Below, piece after piece: positions 6,094-11,647 of a stretch of 11,647 nt of DNA. How positions within the stretch are numbered: position 1 is the stretch's first letter; each line of letters begins with the position of its first letter. The notes beneath the pieces are model-generated. The model had not been told where the DNA came from. It saw only the letters and a program-made list of their open reading frames with translations, and searched no databases. The translations under genes and the position numbers were made by a program. The stretch lies in the NCBI GenBank assembly GCA_938041635.1, contig CALIAD010000024.1, positions 1 through 11,647 on the forward strand, read 5' to 3'. This DNA comes from an uncultured Atopobium sp. (GTDB taxonomy: Bacteria; Actinomycetota; Coriobacteriia; Coriobacteriales; Atopobiaceae).

Positions 6094-6932
6094 AGAAGAT
6101 CACCCCTTGCGCCAATGAAATTATCAGAGGCTCTGAGTAAACCCCAACCCTCAAGTTTATCTTTAGCTACTACTACTTTAGTGTTACTTGCAAGTTCTGA
6201 AAACCATGGAAGATATGTTTTTAGGCCTTCAATGAGTTGCTTATGTCCAAGAGGATGGACTGTTTCAAAAGAAAGCAAGCTTCTAAAAAGAATTACCGTA
6301 TGTACCGGTGGGACCATAATCAGATATGCAGGTACTTTCTTAGTTGAAACATTGGCTACAAGTGCTGGGATTGTTTGGTCAAGCATAAGATTACAAAGTT
6401 TTGAGTCTTCTGGAAGCTTCTGTTCTCCCAGGTAGTCCATAAGGACCTTCTTGGCCTTTTTACCAGCAAGAAGAAGTGGAGTAAGCAGCGGAGTTGCATC
6501 TTCCAAAGACACTTCTGCATAAGGAGTTACACCGTTTTGCTCGACTGACGCAATGATAGAAAGCCACTCGTCTAGAACAAGAGAGCGCTCAGATGCATCA
6601 AGTACCACGTACTCGTTTTGACCAGAGCGCGCGAGAAGACCGATGGAAGATAGGGATCCGTCTCCCGTAAGTGCACACTCAAATGAAGTCTCTCCTACCT
6701 CAAGCTGTTTACCTGCAAAGACAGCTTCCACAAAATTTTGAGCTGATGTACCACTCACCAGCGTGTAGCCGATACCACTCAGGTCAATAAGAGCGCAATC
6801 TTTCAGAGCTTCCTCAAGGGGTTTCTCGCCATAGAAAGATTGGGCTAAGTTGAAGCCTTCAGTTGAGGTTGAGAATTGTGCGCCAAGATACTCAAGCTCG
6901 GTATGAAGGATAGAGCGTTTCTGCTCAGACAT
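6090..6932 (-). CDS. Divergent GcvT-like (aminomethyltransferase/folate-binding fold) protein
   Basis: A 280-residue soluble protein most like the N-terminal folate-binding domain of glycine cleavage T protein. The pattern ALIDLSGIGYTLVSG (47-61) matches the GLFDVSHMG...G region, and ALTGDGSLSSIGLL (87-100) matches the stretch that usually reads ...GGIxDDL in GcvT. The acidic pair there is replaced by Ser95-Ser96, and the C-terminal GcvT domain is missing or very short (280 against about 360 residues). The KGCYxGQE motif of YgfZ is also absent. A canonical aminomethyltransferase is therefore unlikely; it may bind folate or a related ligand in another role. It overlaps the carboxypeptidase stop by one base (TAATG), with GGGAG upstream, and overlaps ridA by four bases, so all three should be made together. 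The family assignment rests on weak pattern similarity. Confidence 0.6.
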   Translation of the reverse strand: MSEQKRSILHTELEYLGAQFSTSTEGFNLAQSFYGEKPLEEALKDCALIDLSGIGYTLVSGTSAQNFVEAVFAGKQLEVGETSFECALTGDGSLSSIGLLARSGQNEYVVLDASERSLVLDEWLSIIASVEQNGVTPYAEVSLEDATPLLTPLLLAGKKAKKVLMDYLGEQKLPEDSKLCNLMLDQTIPALVANVSTKKVPAYLIMVPPVHTVILFRSLLSFETVHPLGHKQLIEGLKTYLPWFSELASNTKVVVAKDKLEGWGLLRASDNFIGARGDLL

Positions 6933-8155
6933 TAGTTTCTCCCAAAGAGATACGGAGCAACCGAATACAGGTCAAAGAGGTTGTAGGCTGGAATAGTCCA
7001 CAGCGTAAGGTGCGCCTGGGTCATGGTGGTGCCTACCTGCGCGGAATCCTGAGACCAGTCAGTTGAAGAAATCAGCTGGTTGTTGGCTACTGGATAGTTG
7101 GGAGAAAGCATAGAGGTCTGGTAGGTGAAGTCTTTAGAGCCAGGCCATGCCATATACGTAGTGGAAGTTGATGGTTTAACTACTGCAGAAAGCAAAAAGT
7201 TATCCTCGCTCGTACGAACCTGCACAATCTGGTCAGTTTGCTGGATGCTTACGCGATTGTAATTGCGATAAGCCCAGTTCATCAGAATGGCAGTATCGTC
7301 AAAACGACCCTGTGTAGTCTCGCAACCAAGCACGCAGGTGTAGAGCGTAATGTTTCCACGCTTTGAAGCGCCCAAGAAGGCAGTACCAGAGTCTTCAGCG
7401 CCTGTCTTAATGCCGAGAAGACCGCGGTAGGAGTCCATAAGGTCATCGGTTGAGTGGAACGTACGCTGCTCCCCTCCCACCGTTGTGGTGTATGACCTGG
7501 TGTGCACTGCGCTTGCAATGAGTGGATAGTGCTCGCGCGCATAGCGACCCATCAGAGCAAGGTCTCGCGCGGTTGAATAGTGACCATCAGCATCGAGGCC
7601 GTGAGGATTCTGGAACTGCGTGTGAGTCATGCCAATCTCAGCGGCTTTCTTATTCATTTGATCAACAAAGGCCTGCTGAGAGCCGGATACGTTGATGGCA
7701 ATGTTATAAGCCGCATCGTTTGCCGAATACACCAGCATCATCATGATCAGCTGTCTAAGTGTTGGAGTATCGTCCGAGGTCAAGCCTGCTACCTGCGATC
7801 CTTCTTCAAGATCTGGAACGGAGATCTTGCAGGGTTCATCAAGGTTAACGCCCGAATCAAGTGCAACAATTGCTGTCATAACCTTGGTAATGGATGCCAT
7901 AGGAAGCTCTTGATCTGGATTTTTGCTCCAGAGAACGTTTCCTTGAGCATCGGTGACAATGGTAGTAGTTGCCTCGGTAAGTTTTGGCTCATCTGTTACA
8001 GAAGACTTGTGAGATGAGATATTTTCTGCCAAAACCGTAGTTACAGGAGCAAAAGGAGCAGCTAAAACAAAAACAAGCAGCAAGCTAACAAGAAAAGCCA
8101 GCATCTTATCAGAGAGCTGGCGCAAAAAAACATGGTTGTGCTTAAGGAAAGTCAT
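6932..8155 (-). CDS. D-alanyl-D-alanine carboxypeptidase (serine-type, S11 family)
   Basis: A 407-residue exported penicillin-binding protein of the DacA/PBP5 type that trims the terminal D-Ala from peptidoglycan stem peptides. Residues about 17-43 are a signal peptide or anchor with a plausible cleavage after VLA. The three catalytic motifs are all present: SITK (88-91, nucleophile Ser88), SAN (144-146) and KTG (250-252). A region of about 100 residues after the catalytic domain (310-407) corresponds to the C-terminal beta domain; its end (WTIPAYNLFDLYSVAP) could be the amphipathic membrane-binding helix typical of this family, though this is weaker. I chose the ATG at 8155 over the in-frame TTG at 8161 because AGG lies six bases before the ATG but abuts the TTG. 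It follows pgsA by 12 bases. Confidence 0.92.
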   Translation of the reverse strand: MTFLKHNHVFLRQLSDKMLAFLVSLLLVFVLAAPFAPVTTVLAENISSHKSSVTDEPKLTEATTTIVTDAQGNVLWSKNPDQELPMASITKVMTAIVALDSGVNLDEPCKISVPDLEEGSQVAGLTSDDTPTLRQLIMMMLVYSANDAAYNIAINVSGSQQAFVDQMNKKAAEIGMTHTQFQNPHGLDADGHYSTARDLALMGRYAREHYPLIASAVHTRSYTTTVGGEQRTFHSTDDLMDSYRGLLGIKTGAEDSGTAFLGASKRGNITLYTCVLGCETTQGRFDDTAILMNWAYRNYNRVSIQQTDQIVQVRTSEDNFLLSAVVKPSTSTTYMAWPGSKDFTYQTSMLSPNYPVANNQLISSTDWSQDSAQVGTTMTQAHLTLWTIPAYNLFDLYSVAPYLFGRN

Positions 8156-8167
8156 AAACAACCTAAC

Positions 8168-8899
8168 TTATGCTTGAGTATTTTTACTATCTTTAACTAT
8201 TTTAGCCGCTTCACCAGTATAAACAACTGCAGTAATTGCCGAGAAAACAATTCCTATATACACAAAGAAGATACCGAGTGCGCTGCTCTCAGAGTTAAGA
8301 CCTGGAAGCCAACTGACGTTGACCAGGCCAAGGCCGGATACAACTGGAATGCCCAGAAGAAGCAGACTAAAACCAGTCATCAAAAAGGCAGTTGCAGCTT
8401 TACCAACAAAGACAACATCAATAGGACGCCTGCGGAATTTGCGAACAGCAAGTGCGCCAAAAGTAAGGTAAACATCTCGACCAATAACAAACAGCGGGAT
8501 CCAGAGAGGGAGCTCACCAATAATCAAGAGGCCAAGAACGCCTGTGATAAGAAGGACTCGGTCCATGATAGGATCCATGATTTTTCCCAGCCAGCTTACG
8601 GTTTGCGTTCTACGAGCAATCTGGCCGTCAAGGAAGTCAGTAACAGCTGCAGTTACATAACAGCCAAGTGCTACCCAACGATTTCCACCTGTTGAGAAGA
8701 GCACTAGAAAGACAATCGTAAGAATCAATCTGCAAAAAGTAATGACGTTTGCAACAGTAAAAATTGCATTGGAAGGGTTGTTAGAACTACCAACTGGATC
8801 AGTAATAGTTCCCTCTGCCTGCGCCTTTGCTGCATCGGCGTCTGCTGCTTCTTTAATTTGGGATGCTACTTGATTAGCTAGCTGCTGCCTAGTTTGCAA
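8168..8899 (-). CDS. pgsA: CDP-diacylglycerol–glycerol-3-phosphate 3-phosphatidyltransferase
   Basis: A polytopic membrane enzyme of the CDP-alcohol phosphotransferase family that makes phosphatidylglycerol phosphate from CDP-diacylglycerol and glycerol 3-phosphate. The complete signature D(x)2DG(x)2AR(x)8G(x)3D(x)3D is present, beginning at the Asp in VTDFLDG and ending in IMDPIMD. It is flanked by about six hydrophobic segments. The specific substrate is inferred; PgsA is the best match but other CDP-alcohol transferases share the motif. An unusual hydrophilic Ala/Gln-rich N-terminal extension of about 45 residues precedes the first membrane segment (FTVANVITFCRL). I prefer a TTG start at 8899 because AAGGGGAG lies 5-7 bases before it; the in-frame ATG at 8926 (nine residues longer) has no visible ribosome site. 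Only 39 bases or so separate the long form from the M20 peptidase stop. Confidence 0.9.
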   Translation of the reverse strand: MQTRQQLANQVASQIKEAADADAAKAQAEGTITDPVGSSNNPSNAIFTVANVITFCRLILTIVFLVLFSTGGNRWVALGCYVTAAVTDFLDGQIARRTQTVSWLGKIMDPIMDRVLLITGVLGLLIIGELPLWIPLFVIGRDVYLTFGALAVRKFRRRPIDVVFVGKAATAFLMTGFSLLLLGIPVVSGLGLVNVSWLPGLNSESSALGIFFVYIGIVFSAITAVVYTGEAAKIVKDSKNTQA

Positions 8900-8965
8900 C
8901 GTTTCTCTCCCCTTTTTGTAGAACATAACATGCGTCTATTTTAACGTAAGTTGCGCGATAGCAAA

Positions 8966-10363
8966 TTATTCGCACATTTGTTTAACAAAGGACACAAGAA
9001 CACGGACGCCCTGAGCATACACGCGTTTCTCGATACGTTCATCAATGCCATGAACGCCGTTTGCCTCATCTTCTGGCGTTGGCCTAAAAGGACAAATGCG
9101 CAGAATAGAATCACAAATTCCCTCGTAGCGGACAGAATCGGTGCCACCACACACAAAGGACGGAACAAAGGTAACACCTGGATGGTAGTGCTCCATAATG
9201 GCCTTGAGCTCATGATAGCCAGCACCAGTCGGAGAATCAATTCTTCCCGCAGGAGTGGAATGCAAAGCCTCAACCTTAATGGAAGGGTCAACCTGAGCTA
9301 CCACCTGTGTAATGTGTTCAACGGTTTTTTTAACACTCACACCAGGGAGCAGCCTTATGTTGATAGTTGCGCTGACATTACCAGGCATAACGTTAGCCGC
9401 ACTACTTGAACCCTCAAGCATGTTGAAAGCGTACGTAGTGGTTACAAACGGATAAAGTTCCTTAATTTGAGCTGCAGCCAGTGCAATCTTATCTGCATTG
9501 GTATCTACGTCATGTACCAACGAAGCAAAAGGCTCCTCGGTGATTTCTGGCGCAAGAACCTTGAAGGTTTCTTTAACAATGTCATTAAGCTCAGGTTGAG
9601 GTTTAGCCTTAGAAAGAGCAGCAAGTGCACAGCTCAAATGCTCAAGTGAAGTTCCACCAAACGGATTAGAGGAATGTCCGCCGTGACCAGGCGCAGTAAG
9701 CTTAACGTTCAAGAAGCCCTTTTGCGAGATACAGATGTCGGCCACGGTAGCCTCGGGCGCACCGTAGGCGCTGCCATCAAAAAACGTAGTGGTGCCCTCG
9801 TCCAAGAGGCAAGCTGCACGCATTTCTCGAGAGGCCATGACCTCTGCAAGCTTGGTGGCGCCGTGACTCAAGACCTCCTCGTCTTCGCCAAATGCCAGAT
9901 AAATAGAGCGCCTTGGCGAGAAACCCTGTGAAAGCAGATACTCAAGTGCTTCAAGCTCACCCATAAGCATGTCTTTGATATCAAGCGCGCCACGTCCCCA
10001 AATGTACGTGTCGTCGACATCTCCATCAAAGGGATCGTGCGTCCATGCGTCTTCTGTACCAGCAACAACAGGAACAACATCCTGGTGAGCAATAAGCATC
10101 AATGCAGGGAGCTCTTGATTGGATCCTGGAATCTCAATGAGGAGCGAGTGGCCTACCACTTCAACGTTAGAGGCTGCGGTCATAACATACGGAAAGCTAT
10201 CAACAATGTGCTGTTGAAGACCGCCAAACTGAGACCAATCGGTTGTCTCTGCGTTGGTATACACCGTCTTAAAAGATAGCGCCTTTGCAAGTCTCTCAGA
10301 CATTGCCTCTATGTTGAGCTCTGGATATTCATCCTCGTGAGCAAAGTGGTCGTAAATATTCAT
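8966..10363 (-). CDS. M20-family metallopeptidase (carboxypeptidase S / aminoacylase-like)
   Basis: A 465-residue predicted cytosolic zinc amidohydrolase of peptidase family M20, closest in layout to carboxypeptidase S/aminoacylase-1 proteins. The metal and catalytic set is complete: His93 and Asp95 in AHQDVVPV, bridging Asp128 in WGRGALDIKD, catalytic Glu162 and metal Glu163 in GEDEEV, Asp188 in DEG, and His438 in NGVHGIDER. The dimerisation (lid) domain lies between about 210 and 330 and includes APGHGGHSS. There is no signal peptide. The natural substrate (dipeptide or N-acyl amino acid) cannot be read from sequence. The ATG at 10363 follows AGAGG closely. It is the first gene of the minus-strand run and diverges from the HAD gene, so the 10364-10490 spacer should hold its promoter; I see no strong one there. 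Confidence 0.93.
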   Translation of the reverse strand: MNIYDHFAHEDEYPELNIEAMSERLAKALSFKTVYTNAETTDWSQFGGLQQHIVDSFPYVMTAASNVEVVGHSLLIEIPGSNQELPALMLIAHQDVVPVVAGTEDAWTHDPFDGDVDDTYIWGRGALDIKDMLMGELEALEYLLSQGFSPRRSIYLAFGEDEEVLSHGATKLAEVMASREMRAACLLDEGTTTFFDGSAYGAPEATVADICISQKGFLNVKLTAPGHGGHSSNPFGGTSLEHLSCALAALSKAKPQPELNDIVKETFKVLAPEITEEPFASLVHDVDTNADKIALAAAQIKELYPFVTTTYAFNMLEGSSSAANVMPGNVSATINIRLLPGVSVKKTVEHITQVVAQVDPSIKVEALHSTPAGRIDSPTGAGYHELKAIMEHYHPGVTFVPSFVCGGTDSVRYEGICDSILRICPFRPTPEDEANGVHGIDERIEKRVYAQGVRVLVSFVKQMCE

Positions 10364-10390
10364 GGACCTCTACTAATCTCGTAGTTTTAA

Positions 10391-10411
10391 GTTAATAACG
10401 TAATAATAACG
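10391..10411. repeat. Direct repeat in the divergent M20/HAD spacer
   Basis: TAATAACG occurs at 10393-10400 and again at 10404-10411, an 11-base period (about one helical turn), inside a near-palindromic GTTAATAAC...AATAATAAC block. It sits between the divergent M20 and HAD starts and could be an operator. The related string TAATAATAACG also occurs at 5701-5711, between ridA and the FHA gene. It is AT-rich and may be chance. Confidence 0.25.
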
Positions 10412-10440
10412 GCAATTTTTATGCGTTTCCCTACTCTTGC

Positions 10441-10449
10441 TGGTAGAAT
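10441..10449 (+). promoter_or_regulatory. Extended -10 promoter of the HAD gene
   Basis: TGGTAGAAT fits an extended -10 element (TGn followed by TAGAAT). No good -35 is visible 17 bases upstream, which is acceptable for this promoter type. Transcription would start near 10456, giving a leader of about 35 bases before the ATG at 10491. Confidence 0.5.
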
Positions 10450-10490
10450 TAACAAAACACTCACTTAGCACACGTATCTTGGGAGCCCTG

Positions 10491-11381
10491 ATGATTAAGC
10501 TTGTTCTTTCCGATATGGACCAAACGTTAAAACCTGCCGACACTCCAGCTATTTCACAAAGAACTCATCAGGCAATTAATAATCTTAAAGCCGCAGGTAT
10601 CGCGTTTGGTCTTTCTACCGGAAGGCCAGTTTATGATGCACTTTCTTATCTCAAATCAGATGTTTCTCTAACTGATACTGGCGTGTTTTCAAGTGGAAAG
10701 ATTCTCTACTTTAATGGCAAGCTCATTTTCACAAAAAAATTTACTTACGAGATGATGGAGAAGATCTACGAGGTCATTTCTCCAATGCAGGATTGCCTGC
10801 TTACCTATTACGCAGAAGGTCCGCTTGAGCAGCCTCTTGACACGTCATTTACCTCTTGTTGGAAAATAGTTGACACTACTCAAGAGGTGGTAGATCACCT
10901 TGCGGCCTCATTTAACACGTTTGTACCAGGACTTGGACCACAGTCCGTTCCAAGAGATGTCCCTATGTATGCGGGAGGTCTACTCTTCCCTCAAGATGAA
11001 AAGCGCCAGCAAGAGATCTATGAGGCTGTTACCAGTGCAGTTCCAGAGGTTGAGTTGGTTTCTCCCTATATTGGTTGGTTTGACATCAATTATCGTGGCT
11101 GGAATAAGGCACAGGGATTCGAGAAGCTCATTGAGACTATAGGTCTTAAGCCAGAAGAAGTTATTGTGTGCGGCGATTCCGAAAACGATCTGGACCTTCT
11201 TAAGATTGCTCATCACTCATGCTGCATGGTAAACGGCACTGACGAGGCTAAGGCTGTCTCGAAGTATCTGCTGCCTAGCGTGTATGAGGAAGGCGTAGCT
11301 CAGCTCTTAGAGGCGCTTACAGAGGCTCAGGGAGACTTTGATTCTGAGGTTGTCCAGGCTGTCCTGAAGAGAACTCTATAA
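10491..11381 (+). CDS. HAD-superfamily (Cof/IIB-type) phosphatase
   Basis: A 296-residue cytosolic haloacid-dehalogenase-family hydrolase, probably a phosphatase of small phosphorylated metabolites; the substrate is unknown. All four HAD motifs are visible: DMDQTL (8-13, nucleophile Asp8 and acid/base Asp10), LSTGR (41-45), Lys206 in WNKAQG, and GDSENDLDLL (228-237). The large cap between motifs II and III, with LSTGR and GDSEND forms, is typical of subfamily IIB (Cof-like). The ATG at 10491 is preferred to an upstream in-frame TTG region at 10437 because GGGAG is five bases before it and the conserved protein begins there (MIKLVLSDMD). The first -10 hexamer lies inside the longer reading, which also argues against it. 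It ends two bases before the stop of the convergent methyltransferase gene. Confidence 0.92.
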   Translation: MIKLVLSDMDQTLKPADTPAISQRTHQAINNLKAAGIAFGLSTGRPVYDALSYLKSDVSLTDTGVFSSGKILYFNGKLIFTKKFTYEMMEKIYEVISPMQDCLLTYYAEGPLEQPLDTSFTSCWKIVDTTQEVVDHLAASFNTFVPGLGPQSVPRDVPMYAGGLLFPQDEKRQQEIYEAVTSAVPEVELVSPYIGWFDINYRGWNKAQGFEKLIETIGLKPEEVIVCGDSENDLDLLKIAHHSCCMVNGTDEAKAVSKYLLPSVYEEGVAQLLEALTEAQGDFDSEVVQAVLKRTL

Positions 11382-11383
11382 AA

Positions 11384-11647
11384 TTAGAGCTTGATGCAGA
11401 GCGTTGCAATATAGTCATTCCCATACTGTGATAATCGATTCCTTTTATCACATGACTCATAAAAATCAATCATAGCAAGGCCATTTTTAAGTTGTCCTCT
11501 AATCTGAGCTTCTAAGGTATGGCTAAATTCATATCCATATGCTGGATCTATGGTTATTTTACCTTCTTTTTCAAGCTTTCTTGAATTAAAGGGAATTGAA
11601 AACTTTAAAAGTAATTCCTCATCGGGTTGGTCCCATACAACGTCAGC
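11384..11647 (-). CDS. SAM-dependent methyltransferase, C-terminal fragment (runs off the window)
   Basis: The last 87 codons and stop (TAA at 11386-11384) of a gene that continues past the right edge; no start is visible. The stretch EFSHTLEAQIRGQLKNGL (residues 40-57 of the fragment), then MIDFYESCDKRNRLSQYGNDYIA split over 59-81, has the shape of the C-terminus of class I methyltransferases of the Gram-positive type, usually ending in ...YIATRAxK. The substrate cannot be inferred. The visible part is noticeably more AT-rich than the neighbouring genes, with many AAA, TTA and ATA codons, which could mean a different evolutionary origin. It converges on the HAD gene with two bases between the stop codons and no terminator in the gap. 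Confidence 0.8.
   Translation of the reverse strand, partial: ADVVWDQPDEELLLKFSIPFNSRKLEKEGKITIDPAYGYEFSHTLEAQIRGQLKNGLAMIDFYESCDKRNRLSQYGNDYIATLCIKL

Noticed and set aside
8132..8695. 187-codon open frame on the plus strand opposite pgsA
   Set aside because: It overlaps pgsA, which carries a full CDP-alcohol transferase signature; the antisense product is Asn/Lys/Ser/Thr-rich and resembles nothing.
1..11647. Insertion sequence, integrase, tRNA or CRISPR array
   Set aside because: No transposase or integrase-like protein, no cloverleaf or rRNA segment and no regularly spaced direct repeats were found on either strand.

Overview
The window looks like chromosomal DNA of an actinobacterium of class Coriobacteriia, most likely the Atopobiaceae (Lancefieldella/Atopobium group). 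The reasons are moderate GC in the genes with AT-rich spacers, an adjacent FHA–MerR pair of the GarA/FtsR type (an actinobacterial hallmark), Gram-positive Shine-Dalgarno sites (AAGGAG, GGGGAG), several GTG/TTG starts, and a poly-serine NlpC/P60 wall hydrolase. This placement is inferred from protein character, not from a database search.

Layout. Positions 1-433 are AT-rich with no convincing gene. A ClC Cl-/H+ antiporter with a C-terminal RCK_C (TrkA-C) domain (499-2085, minus) ends at its own terminator (434-470). Next is a secreted coiled-coil/poly-Ser/NlpC-P60 peptidoglycan hydrolase (2190-3386, minus), also with its own terminator (2111-2158) and a 325-bp upstream spacer rich in inverted repeats. 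From 10363 down to 3792 eight minus-strand genes follow one another with short gaps or overlaps: M20 peptidase, pgsA, D-Ala-D-Ala carboxypeptidase, GcvT-like protein, ridA, FHA protein (GarA/OdhI-like), MerR regulator (FtsR-like) and apt, closed by a terminator at 3712-3750. A HAD phosphatase (10491-11381, plus) diverges from this run and meets, tail to tail, the C-terminal 87 codons of a SAM-dependent methyltransferase (11384-11647, minus) that runs off the right edge.

How the genes fit. The central run mixes envelope functions (phosphatidylglycerol synthesis, peptidoglycan trimming, division-gene regulation) with nitrogen/one-carbon functions (GcvT-like, RidA, a possible kinase-controlled FHA switch, purine salvage). 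The order pgsA ... glycine-cleavage-related gene ... garA–ftsR resembles M. tuberculosis Rv1822 (pgsA2) – Rv1826 (gcvH) – Rv1827 (garA) – Rv1828 (ftsR), so it may be an ancient actinobacterial neighbourhood.

Most genes are recognisable housekeeping or envelope genes; I see no mobile element, CRISPR array, RNA gene or defence system. The most interesting points are the divergent GcvT-like protein lacking the usual acidic pair and C-terminal domain, the retained GarA phosphosite-like motif, and the poly-Ser linker with an embedded 9-bp repeat.
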